DNA from: Bog-756 sp963831535
Lineage (GTDB): Bacteria; Actinomycetota; Acidimicrobiia; Acidimicrobiales; RAAP-2
Direction of reading: 5' to 3'
NCBI GenBank assembly: GCA_963831535.1
Contig: CAWHQP010000003.1
Coordinates: 355,338 to 419,337, forward strand
Length of the DNA stretch: 64,000 bases
Under the pieces are notes generated by a model that had not been told where the DNA came from, made no database searches, and saw only the letters and a program-made list of their open reading frames with translations. Positions within the stretch are counted from its first letter, which is position 1; each line of letters starts with the position of its first letter. The position numbers were made by a program, and so were the translations under genes. Of this stretch, positions 25,041 through 32,705 are shown one piece after another.

Positions 25041-25484
25041 TCAGGCCGGGTCCATGCCGAAGCGGGCCATCAGCGCCCGCTCCTCATCGACCGACGGAGG
25101 TTCGTCACGTCCCCACAACTCGTGGAGCCCGGCGAAGTAGGCGTCCATGGCCGGGGCGTGGATGACCAGCAGCCTGGCCTCCTCATCCCCGGCGTTGCCG
25201 AAGGTGTGGGCCGTACCCCGGGGGACGAGGACGAATCCCTCCGGGCCGACCAGCAACTCGTTGTCCTCGACGATGACCGACACCAGACCCTCGAGGACGA
25301 AGTAGGCCTCGGAGCAGTTGGTGTGACGGTGGGGCGGGGGACGCCGGCCCTGGGGGGGAAGGGTCCGCTCCATGAGGGAGAAGTCCCCGTCGTCCCGCTC
25401 GGCCAGGGCCTTGAACACCATCACGCTGCCGCGGGCGGTGTAGGTCCGTTCGCCTTCACCCCGCCCCACCACACCCGCGACCAT
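25041..25484 (-). CDS. cupin-domain protein
   Basis: A 147-residue single cupin. Motif 1 is PPPHRHTNCSEAYFVLEG (about 50-67) with His, His and Glu metal ligands, and motif 2 is VPRGTAHTFGN (about 87-97) with the third His. The C-terminal helix includes FAGLHELWGRD. Proteins of this size bind a metal and a small ligand or act as simple isomerases or dioxygenases; the substrate cannot be deduced. It lies 36 nt downstream of the DUF3052 gene on the same strand. Confidence 0.85.
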   Translation of the reverse strand: MVAGVVGRGEGERTYTARGSVMVFKALAERDDGDFSLMERTLPPQGRRPPPHRHTNCSEAYFVLEGLVSVIVEDNELLVGPEGFVLVPRGTAHTFGNAGDEEARLLVIHAPAMDAYFAGLHELWGRDEPPSVDEERALMARFGMDPA

Positions 25485-25520
25485 GACGAGACCTCCGCCA
25501 CGAACCCTACCGTCGGGGAT

Positions 25521-25976
25521 CTAATCCGTGCGGCGGCCGGACGTCGGGGTCGGTGGGGCGCCGGCCCGGCGAGCCCGGCGCCAGACGAGGCGGAGGCCGG
25601 TCCAGGTGTCGTCCACGGCACAGACCTTGTTGTCGACCAGGCCGAGGGGAAGGCCGGTACGGCGGACGTGGTCGTCGGTCATGTCGGTGGCCCTCCCCGA
25701 GGCGCGCTTGGGCCAGGCGATCCACAGGCTCCCCGCCGGGAAGATCATCGCGGCCAACCGGTCGATGCGCTCGTCCAGGGCCGATACCTCGGTGAAGAAG
25801 GCCAACACGACGTCGGCCGTTCCCCGGGCCTGATGGCCCCTCCGGACTCCCGGCGGCAGATCGAGGACCAAGTCGGCAGGCGCGCCGAGAACGACCAGCC
25901 TCGATCCCTCCACGATGCCCAGCTTGGCGGGCAACCGGGTTGCCGGTGAGGAGACCACGGCCAGCCAGTATCGCAC
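25521..25976 (-). CDS. DUF3052 family protein
   Basis: A 151-residue protein with the family's hallmark segments: LPAKLGIVEGSRLVVLGAP (about 14-32), FPAGSLWIAWPKRASG (about 79-94) and GLVDNKVCAVDDTWTGLRLVWRR (about 111-133). DUF3052 proteins are widespread in actinobacteria and have no established reaction. The GTG at 25976 lies inside a 44-bp palindrome; GTG 25958 would place the start just outside it and matches the usual distance to KLG, so the true product may be 6 residues shorter. Confidence 0.85.
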   Translation of the reverse strand: MRYWLAVVSSPATRLPAKLGIVEGSRLVVLGAPADLVLDLPPGVRRGHQARGTADVVLAFFTEVSALDERIDRLAAMIFPAGSLWIAWPKRASGRATDMTDDHVRRTGLPLGLVDNKVCAVDDTWTGLRLVWRRARRAGAPPTPTSGRRTD

Positions 25977-26007
25977 CGGGCCGGACCCGGCCCGATGCGA
26001 TACTGGC
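25964..26007. repeat. 44-bp near-perfect palindrome
   Basis: Outer arms GCCAGTATCGCA (25964-25975) and TGCGATACTGGC (25996-26007) are perfect, and so are inner arms CGGGCCGG (25977-25984) and CCGGCCCG (25987-25994). One C/A mismatch separates them and the loop is 2 nt. It begins 8 nt past the stop of the DUF4331-operon's last gene and covers the annotated start of DUF3052. It could be a terminator, a repressor site or an mRNA hairpin hiding the start. Confidence 0.8.
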
Positions 26008-26015
26008 GCTGACCG

Positions 26016-26384
26016 CTAGGCCGTGGGCATCTCGGTGGCGGGCCACTCGAGCTGGGCCACCTCGCCGCCGGTGACCACGAGGTCCACAACCGGCTCCACC
26101 GCCGACCGCACCGGATCACCTCGGCGGATCCGGAGCTGGTACCGACCGGCGGCCAGGGAGCCGAAGACCCCGGCATGGGCCACCGTGTGGCGCAACTCGC
26201 GGGGACGCACGGCGGTGTGGGTCCCGTCCCACGGCCCGTCGGCTGCCCGGATCTCGATCTCCTCACCGGAGAGTTCCCCCGGGGTGGTGATGATGGCCGC
26301 CCCCCGGTCGCCTCCGATGTCGAGGACCACGGTGCCCTCGCCGCTCGGGCCGGGGTCTGGCTCGACGGCATGGTGGGTTCCCAT
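26016..26384 (-). CDS. small protein of unknown function, DUF4331 operon
   Basis: A 122-residue acidic beta-rich protein (VVLDIGGDRGAAIITTPGEL, EIEIRAADG, RYQLRIRRGD, VVDLVVTGGEVAQLEW). Segments resemble a small immunoglobulin-like or phosphotransfer-type sheet, but no family is recognised and no signal peptide is present. I chose ATG 26384; the residues upstream come from the end of the DUF4331 gene read in another frame. It lies 10 nt after DUF4331, so it is co-transcribed. Confidence 0.65.
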   Translation of the reverse strand: MGTHHAVEPDPGPSGEGTVVLDIGGDRGAAIITTPGELSGEEIEIRAADGPWDGTHTAVRPRELRHTVAHAGVFGSLAAGRYQLRIRRGDPVRSAVEPVVDLVVTGGEVAQLEWPATEMPTA

Positions 26385-26394
26385 CCCGACCCGC

Positions 26395-27810
26395 CTAGGC
26401 GCCGACGGCGAAGCCCGACGTGGGCACACCGAGGTAGGGGAAGTTGGGGAGGTAGTTCTCGGTCCCGAGGGCGGTGAGGTCGGTGGGCCCCGAGGTCAGT
26501 CCCATCGAGATGGCCCCGGCGGCGGCATCGGGCTTGTAGGTGGGGTCGACCAGCGGAAGGGTGGCCCCGGCGATGGCCCGGAGTTCGATGGTGGCCACGT
26601 CGTCGAAGACCCGACGGCCGTTGGGGTAGCCGGCCGGGTCCCCACCGATGAGGCCCAGGTTGGACGGGGCGCTGGCGGCGGGAACGGCCATATTGAGCCG
26701 CAGCATGTCCGATTGGGTGGGGCCGGTGAAGTTCTGGAAGCCGGGGACCACACCGCTCGGGATGCCGGTCAAGAGAATGGCCGTCAGGTCGGCCCGGGGC
26801 GCCTTGGTGGCGGTGAACGCGGCCAGATTGGGGAAGACGCCCGGATAGAGGATGGGAAGTAGGCCGGCCAGTTCGGGGGCGGACACGTGGGAAGCGAACT
26901 GGCTGTCTGACGACGGCGGCTGGGCGTTCCAGTAGTCCTTGGAGGCCATGGGGATGAGGACCTCGTTCACCAGCGGATTGCCCAGTCTCGACACCTGCAC
27001 GAACGGGCCGGAGTTGACGTTCGATCCCGGCGAGGACTCGAAGATGCGCGCCTTCTGCCGGCTGGCCGTGGTCCACACGCCGATGGTGGCATGGGGATCG
27101 GTGACCCCGATCGGGTGCTGTCCGGTGACGGTCAGTTGGTTGATCTCCACCTGGATGGCGATGGAGTGGACGTTCACCCCGGCGGTGGAGTTGACACCCT
27201 TGGCCATCTTGCCGAGTCCGGTGTTGGCCAGACCGAAGGTGTTGTGGTCCTGTTCGAAGGGACGCAGGTCGCCGAGGTCGAAGATGGCCCCGAGGTCGAC
27301 GTAGAAGCCCTCGGCCCGCTGGCCGGCGAAGACTTTCATACCGTCGTCCAACTGGGTGACGGCAGCGGCGGCCAGGCTCAGGTAGTTGGGGGTCGACAGT
27401 GGTCCGATGTTGCACGGGGGACAGGGCACACCGGTGGCCAGCACGTGGCTACCGGAGTGGTCCACCCGGGTAACGGTGTAGGTCTGACGGCGGTTCCAGC
27501 TGGAACTCTGGAGGCTGGTGATGGGACCGGTGTTGTAGAGGAAGGTGTTGGGGTTGGTGATCTCGCTGGTGAACTGGAACTGGTAGCTGATGTCGACGTC
27601 GCCGTCGTTGTCGTTGTCGATGTTGATGGCGTAGAGGACGTCGTCCCCGAACTCGTAGAAGTTGGGACCGCCGTCCGGAGCCTGGAGCGGCACGTAGTTG
27701 GCGATCAGGGTGACGTGGTCGGGATGGTCGGGACTGACGAATGCGTACAGGTCGGTGGAGTCGGCTACGGGGTCTTGGGAAATCTCGGGTGCTTCACGAT
27801 GGGACGACAC
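26395..27810 (-). CDS. DUF4331 domain protein
   Basis: A 471-residue protein starting MSSHREAPEISQDPVADSTD, the standard opening of DUF4331 proteins, followed by LYAFVSPDHPDHVTLIANY and a repeated Asp/Asn-rich beta structure (NIDNDNDGDVDISYQFQF). Late segments (DRLRLNM-like, PNGRRVFDDVATIELRAI) are also typical. No signal peptide is visible. The function of DUF4331 is not established; acidic Asp-rich turns suggest metal binding. It is the second gene of a three-gene minus-strand operon with a Tat-signal protein upstream and a small protein downstream. Confidence 0.88.
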   Translation of the reverse strand: MSSHREAPEISQDPVADSTDLYAFVSPDHPDHVTLIANYVPLQAPDGGPNFYEFGDDVLYAINIDNDNDGDVDISYQFQFTSEITNPNTFLYNTGPITSLQSSSWNRRQTYTVTRVDHSGSHVLATGVPCPPCNIGPLSTPNYLSLAAAAVTQLDDGMKVFAGQRAEGFYVDLGAIFDLGDLRPFEQDHNTFGLANTGLGKMAKGVNSTAGVNVHSIAIQVEINQLTVTGQHPIGVTDPHATIGVWTTASRQKARIFESSPGSNVNSGPFVQVSRLGNPLVNEVLIPMASKDYWNAQPPSSDSQFASHVSAPELAGLLPILYPGVFPNLAAFTATKAPRADLTAILLTGIPSGVVPGFQNFTGPTQSDMLRLNMAVPAASAPSNLGLIGGDPAGYPNGRRVFDDVATIELRAIAGATLPLVDPTYKPDAAAGAISMGLTSGPTDLTALGTENYLPNFPYLGVPTSGFAVGA

Positions 27811-27903
27811 GGTGCTACCTCGGTTTCTGATTGATCAACAGGGTGGACATGACGGATCGGTGTGGCTGGACAGGGACACGACAGGTGACGGCGGGCGGCG
27901 GGC

Positions 27904-28209
27904 TCAGCGGAGGGCACGGACCAGTGCCGCGGCCAGCCGGGGGTCGAGGACGGTGATCTCCCTGGTGCCCGAGAACAAGCCGATCTCCCCTGAGGCCAGG
28001 TCGCGCACGTGGGCCACCAGCGGTTCGGTCATGGACAGGGACGACTCCCCTTCGGCCACCGCCGATTCGGCGGTCCCGGCGTCGGCGGGCCCCTGGGACT
28101 CGACTGCGCCGACGAGGGCGGGAAGGCCGGGGATGGTGGAGATCGCCCCGGCGGCCACGACGGCCGCGGTGCCGCCTTTCAGGAACACGCGTCGGGATAG
28201 TTCGCTCAT
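27904..28209 (-). CDS. Tat-signal small exported protein
   Basis: A 101-residue protein with a twin-arginine signal (SRRVFLKGG at 5-13, then a hydrophobic stretch to about 38). The mature part is only about 60 residues, with LFSGTREITVLDPRLAAALVRAL at its end. The Tat route implies export of a folded protein. It lies 93 nt upstream of DUF4331 on the same strand and probably starts the operon. I recognise no family. Confidence 0.7.
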   Translation of the reverse strand: MSELSRRVFLKGGTAAVVAAGAISTIPGLPALVGAVESQGPADAGTAESAVAEGESSLSMTEPLVAHVRDLASGEIGLFSGTREITVLDPRLAAALVRALR

Positions 28210-28689
28210 GGGGACCTCCGGGCAGGGACGGCGATGGGCAGTGTTCGCCTACCGTTCGGAGATGACGGTGTGACCGGATGACCCGTCACGGAAATTTCAT
28301 GGGAACGAGCGGAGGCGCCCACGGGCCGTGGACGCGTCCCCGCTCTCCATCACCGGGCCGGGGTCACCCCGGCACGGCGACGGCCCGGACCCGTGCCGCT
28401 CACGTCGTCACCACCGGCACGCCGGCGCTGACGTCCCATCCGGTCCCGGGGTGCACCGCACCCGGGCTCCACCACGACCGTCGACCAGGCCAATGTTCCG
28501 CGACGAGGGACGAGCAATGGCGGGGCCTGTTCTCGCCGCGGTGGCGTTCCGGCCGGGACGCGGGCTCCGGTTGGAGATCGCCGCCATGACCCGTTTCGAC
28601 AACTGCGTCAAGACCGGTTCGGGCTACCCGCAACCGGCCGACCTCATCCCGGCCTGATCCGGCCCGTCGTGGCCACGGCCCCATTCGGT
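28210..28689. other. 480-nt region without a supported gene
   Basis: It separates the DUF4331 operon from the TetR gene. Short frames exist on both strands but none has a ribosome-binding site or a recognisable product. The promoter of the Tat-protein operon should lie near 28220-28290. Confidence 0.5.
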
Positions 28690-29352
28690 TCAGCGAGAAC
28701 GACTCGGTGCGAAACTGCGGAGGTGGGCGATGGCGGCATCGAGCGCGGCCTCGAGCGGGCGGACGTCCTTGTGCACCTGGCACAGCAACAGGCCTCCTTG
28801 CAGCGAGGCCAGCGTGGCCAGAGCCAGGGCATCGGTGTCGGCATCGGTCCGAATGTGGCCCTGCCGCTGCATGGAGCGCACGCCTTCGTGGATCTCCTGG
28901 CCCCACCGGTCGAACCCGGCGGCCAGGGCCACCCGGGCATCCTCGTCGGTGTCGGCCAGTTCGCTGGCCAACGAGCCGATGGGGCAGCCACCGGCACACT
29001 GCCTGGCCCGCTGCACTCCGACGATGGCGTTGCGCCAGCGGGCCCAGGCCTCCCAGCTGTCCATGGCGCCCAACAGGGGCCGCTGGGCGGCGAGGATCTG
29101 CTCGGTCTGCCGATCGATCACGGCGCGGACCAGGTCGGCCTTGTCGGCGAAGTAGTGGTAGAGCTGCGATCGCCCGACGCCGGCAGCCTCACCGATGTCG
29201 TCGAGGGTGGTGGACTCCACCCCATGGTCGAAGATGAGCGCGGCCGCAGCGACCACGATCCGGTCGCGAGTCGCCCGACCCTTGGCCGTGACCCCGGGAC
29301 GTGCGCTGGCGGCGGTGGAGGAAGGAGAAGTGGACGAAGGAGAAACGGCCAT
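28690..29352 (-). CDS. TetR-family repressor
   Basis: A 220-residue regulator. The HTH is LDDIGEAAGVGRSQLYHYFADKADLV (about 50-75). The ligand domain carries CAGGCPIGSLASELAD (about 119-134), a segment found in many TetR proteins that control oxidoreductase or peroxidase genes, with a cysteine pair that may be redox-sensitive. The N-terminal 24 residues are Ser/Pro rich and probably disordered. It is divergent from a peroxiredoxin gene with an operator-like dyad in between, so control of that gene and itself is likely. Confidence 0.9.
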   Translation of the reverse strand: MAVSPSSTSPSSTAASARPGVTAKGRATRDRIVVAAAALIFDHGVESTTLDDIGEAAGVGRSQLYHYFADKADLVRAVIDRQTEQILAAQRPLLGAMDSWEAWARWRNAIVGVQRARQCAGGCPIGSLASELADTDEDARVALAAGFDRWGQEIHEGVRSMQRQGHIRTDADTDALALATLASLQGGLLLCQVHKDVRPLEAALDAAIAHLRSFAPSRSR

Positions 29353-29373
29353 CCGGCCATCATAGCGGAAGAA

Positions 29374-29389
29374 TGTACTTGATAGTACA
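29374..29389. promoter_or_regulatory. TetR operator-like palindrome
   Basis: TGTACT-TGAT-AGTACA, a perfect 6-bp-arm dyad in the 86-nt gap between the divergent TetR and peroxiredoxin genes. Its position suits repression of both. Confidence 0.65.
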
Positions 29390-29438
29390 AAAGTATTCCG
29401 TTACGAATGGGATCCGACCGCGAAACCCAGGAGCCGAG

Positions 29439-30095
29439 ATGACCATGACCATCGCCGAACAGTCAGCAGCCACCCAGGCCGCGGCCAGCGCCCAGCTGCC
29501 GTCGGACGTGTCCGAGGTGTTCAACCGTGCCGTGGCCGAGTGGCGGGAGACCGAGGTGCCCGCCGGCGTGGTCCGGGTCGGTGACACCATGACCGCGGCC
29601 ACTCTCCTCGACGTCCATGGCGAGGAGGTAGCCCTGGCCGACCTGTGGGCCACCGGCCCGCTGGTCGTGGTGTTCTACCGCGGTGGCTGGTGCCCCTACT
29701 GCAACATCGCCCTGCGCACGTACCAGAGAGGCCTCCTGCCCGAACTCGACAGCATGGGGGCCAGCCTGGTCGCCATCAGCCCCCAGTCCCCGGACCAGTC
29801 GCTGTCGACCGGCGAGAAGGCGGAGTTGGCCTTCACCGTGCTCTCCGATCCGGGTAGTGCCGTCGCTCGCCAGGTGGGCATCACCTTCGAGCAGACCGAC
29901 GAGGTCATGGCCACCCAGAAGAAGCTGGGCCTGGATCTGGCCGAGGTCAACGCCGAGGGCTCGACCGAACTGCCCATGCCCACCGTCTTGGTGCTGGACA
30001 CCTCGGGGACGATCACCTTCGTCGACGTGCACCCGGACTACACCAGCCGCACCGAGGTACCGGTCATTGTGGAGGCCGTGCGGGCCATCATCTGA
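29439..30095 (+). CDS. AhpC/TSA-type peroxiredoxin-like protein
   Basis: A 218-residue thioredoxin-fold protein. Residues about 65-85 give LVVVFYRGGWCPYCNIALRTYQ, with the peroxidatic-type Cys in GGWCPYC. Further family segments are VAISPQSPDQS and FTVLSDPGSAVARQVGI. It should reduce peroxides with electrons from a thiol partner in the cytoplasm. ATG 29439 is preceded by CCAGGAGCC. It is divergent from the TetR gene and likely derepressed by a TetR ligand or oxidant. Confidence 0.88.
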   Translation: MTMTIAEQSAATQAAASAQLPSDVSEVFNRAVAEWRETEVPAGVVRVGDTMTAATLLDVHGEEVALADLWATGPLVVVFYRGGWCPYCNIALRTYQRGLLPELDSMGASLVAISPQSPDQSLSTGEKAELAFTVLSDPGSAVARQVGITFEQTDEVMATQKKLGLDLAEVNAEGSTELPMPTVLVLDTSGTITFVDVHPDYTSRTEVPVIVEAVRAII

Positions 30096-30260
30096 GCCCT
30101 GGGAGCGGTCGTGTTCACCAAGCCGAACCCGGCTCCGATCAGCCGAACGGCCGCGTGGCCCCGTGGCCGCACTCCCTGGTATCGAGGGCTCCACCGACCC
30201 GACGATGACCTCGGATCGGTCCCTGGCTAGCATCGGCGCCAGTCCGATCAGGGGAGAACC

Positions 30261-31796
30261 ATGGCACACGATCCGGTGGTGGCCGAGACGATCACCGAGC
30301 GGGACAGCCTCGAGCCCCACTTCGTCCTACCCGACCAGGAGGCCCGGGCGGCCGACGCGCTGACCCGGTACCGGGGCGCGGACGGCCGGCAGCCCAACGT
30401 CCTCATGATCCTGTTCGACGACGTCGGCTGGGGGGATTTCGGCTGCTACGGAGGGGGTGTGGCCGTCGGGGCGCCGACCCCGAACATCGACCGGCTGGCC
30501 CGGCGGGGCAAGCTCCTCACCAGTTGCTACTCGGAGCCCTCGTGCACCCCGTCGCGGGCCTCGATCATGACCGGCCGGCTGCCCATGCGCCACGGGCTGC
30601 TCCGCCCCCCGATGTACGGCCAGCCCGGCGGCCTCGACGGTGAGGTGACCCTGGCCCAGCTGCTGTCCGATTCCGGCTACGTGACCCAGGCCGTGGGTAA
30701 GTGGCATATCGGTGAGAACGTCGAGTCCCAGCCCCAGAACGTCGGCTTCGACGACTTCTACGGCTTCCTGTCGGTGTCGGACATGTACACCGAGTGGCGG
30801 GACCCCAACTTCTTCCCCGAGATCGTCTACAGCGAGGAGCGCACCCGGTGGGTGGAGAACCTGCCCTTCAACAAGTGCTTCGTGCACGCCACCCGGGGTG
30901 GGGAGACCGAGAACGTGGAGGAGGTCACCGTTCCCGTCCTCTCCCTCCTGGACGAGAAGTGGGCCGCCTACTCCCTCCAGTTCATCCACCGGATGGGCGA
31001 GCCCGTCCCGACCGAGCGGCGCCCCTGGTTCCTCTACCACTGCACCCGCGGCGCCCACTTCGACAACTACCCCCACGAGCGGTTCCTCGGCTCGTCGCCG
31101 GCCAAGCACCCCTACAAGGACACCATCATCGAGCTCGACGACATCGTGGGCCGGCTGGTGGCCGAGCTGGAGGCCACCGGCCAGATGGAGGACACCCTCA
31201 TCTTCATCTCGTCGGACAACGGCCCGGAGATGGAGACCTGGCCCGATGCCGCCTACTCGCCGTTCCGCAGCGCCAAGGGCTCGACGTGGGAAGGAGGCCA
31301 GCGGGTGCCGGCCATCGTGACCTGGCCGGGGATGATCGCCTCCGACATCGCCACTGACGGCCTCTTCTCCCAGATGGACCTGTTCAACACGCTGCTGACC
31401 CTGGCCGGGGCGACGGCGTCGGTCCCCGGGGACCGCTTCATCGACGGGGTGGATCAGACCTCCTTCCTCCTCGATCCGGCCGGCCAGTCGAACCGCAAGT
31501 ACCTGTACTACTGGCTGACCAACGTGTTCTCGGCCCTGCGGGTGGGGGAGTGGAAGTTCATGGTCGCCTCCACGTCCGATGACGACCGGGACTGCTTCAA
31601 CCTCGGCGGCTTCACCGGGGTGACCCAGAAGTACTCGCACGGCCGGCTCTACAACCTCTACCTCGATCCGAAGGAGAGCCACAGCTACATGATCCGGAAG
31701 CTGGCCTACATCGACAGCTTCACCAGCGGGATCCGGGACCACTTCATCACCTACGGCCGGTATCCGCCGAAGCAACCGATCGCCGCCATGCAGTAG
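30261..31796 (+). CDS. sulfatase (arylsulfatase family)
   Basis: A 511-residue alkaline-phosphatase-superfamily hydrolase. Metal-site Asp53-Asp54 lie in ILFDDVGWGD, the sulfatase signature CTPSR starts at Cys95, which must be oxidised to formylglycine, and SSDNGPE supplies the later Asp/Asn metal ligands. GKWHIGE contributes Lys/His. There is no signal peptide, so it is cytoplasmic unless exported by another route. No formylglycine-generating enzyme is in this window. The substrate is unknown. ATG 30261 is preceded by GGGGAGAACC. Confidence 0.9.
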   Translation: MAHDPVVAETITERDSLEPHFVLPDQEARAADALTRYRGADGRQPNVLMILFDDVGWGDFGCYGGGVAVGAPTPNIDRLARRGKLLTSCYSEPSCTPSRASIMTGRLPMRHGLLRPPMYGQPGGLDGEVTLAQLLSDSGYVTQAVGKWHIGENVESQPQNVGFDDFYGFLSVSDMYTEWRDPNFFPEIVYSEERTRWVENLPFNKCFVHATRGGETENVEEVTVPVLSLLDEKWAAYSLQFIHRMGEPVPTERRPWFLYHCTRGAHFDNYPHERFLGSSPAKHPYKDTIIELDDIVGRLVAELEATGQMEDTLIFISSDNGPEMETWPDAAYSPFRSAKGSTWEGGQRVPAIVTWPGMIASDIATDGLFSQMDLFNTLLTLAGATASVPGDRFIDGVDQTSFLLDPAGQSNRKYLYYWLTNVFSALRVGEWKFMVASTSDDDRDCFNLGGFTGVTQKYSHGRLYNLYLDPKESHSYMIRKLAYIDSFTSGIRDHFITYGRYPPKQPIAAMQ

Positions 31797-31843
31797 ATGG
31801 CACGGGACCCGGCCACCCGATCCCGAGGAACGTCGACCGGACG

Positions 31844-32563
31844 GTGAGACCGGTGGTGCTCCTCCCGTCGCTGGGCCGGGCCCGCACCGACTTCGACCAG
31901 CTGGCGGCGACACTCGAGGAGACGGGCCGGGAGGTGGTGGCCATGGACCTGCCCGGTGTGGGGGAGGCCGTCGATCGGCCGGTCGGGGCCGATCTCCATG
32001 CCATCGCCGCCGACGTGGCCGTCCGGCTCGGGCCCCTCGCCGGGCCCGTCCATCTGGTCGGCCATGCCTTCGGGAACCGGGTGGCCCGGTGTCTGGCCTC
32101 CGACCGACCGGAGCTGGTCGTCTCCCTCGCCCTGCTCGGATGCGGTGGCAAGATCCCCGGTGACGACGAGGCCCGGGCCGCCCTCATCGGGTGCTTCACC
32201 GAGCCGTCGGGCTCCGCCCGACACCGCCATGCGGTGTCCACCGCCATGTTCGCCCCCGGCCATCTCGTGCCGCCGTCCTGGGAGACCGGATGGTGGCCGG
32301 CCGCCGCCAGGGCCCAGGGTCGGGCTACCGAGGCCACACCGCTCGCCGACTGGTGGGTGCCACCGGATCCGCTGTCCGTGCTGGCCGTGGTCGGGAGGGA
32401 CGACCGGATAGCGCCACCGGCCAACGCCGTCGATCTGGTGGCGTCGGTGGGCCGCCGGGGTCGGCTGGTGGTCGTCGACCGGGCCGGTCACGCCCTGCTC
32501 CCCGAGCAACCCGAGGCTGTGGCGGCGTCGGTCGTGGCGATGGTGGACGACCTCGACCCCTGA
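31844..32563 (+). CDS. alpha/beta hydrolase-fold protein lacking the nucleophile Ser
   Basis: A 239-residue alpha/beta hydrolase. The nucleophile elbow reads GHAFGN (about 70-75), so the usual Ser is Ala, while the Asp (VGRDDRIAPP, about 185) and His (RAGHALLPEQP, about 211) of the triad remain. Similar GHAFGN elbows occur in actinobacterial members, so this is probably a real subfamily with altered or non-hydrolytic chemistry. GTG 31844 is 48 nt after the sulfatase, so the two may share a transcript. Confidence 0.85.
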   Translation: MRPVVLLPSLGRARTDFDQLAATLEETGREVVAMDLPGVGEAVDRPVGADLHAIAADVAVRLGPLAGPVHLVGHAFGNRVARCLASDRPELVVSLALLGCGGKIPGDDEARAALIGCFTEPSGSARHRHAVSTAMFAPGHLVPPSWETGWWPAAARAQGRATEATPLADWWVPPDPLSVLAVVGRDDRIAPPANAVDLVASVGRRGRLVVVDRAGHALLPEQPEAVAASVVAMVDDLDP

Positions 32564-32705
32564 TCGGGGGAGCGCCGCCACCCGACCCACCGGGTCAACC
32601 ACGCTCGGTGAAGGCGGCCGAATTGACCCCCGTGAGGACCTTGACCCGCCCGGGCCACCCGTGTCTATGGTGCTCGTGGGCGGCGACTGACCTGAAGGAT
32701 TGTGG

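Noticed and set aside
28278..28657. Plus-strand open frames in the gap before the TetR gene
   Set aside because: Several overlapping frames have no ribosome site and no recognisable motifs.
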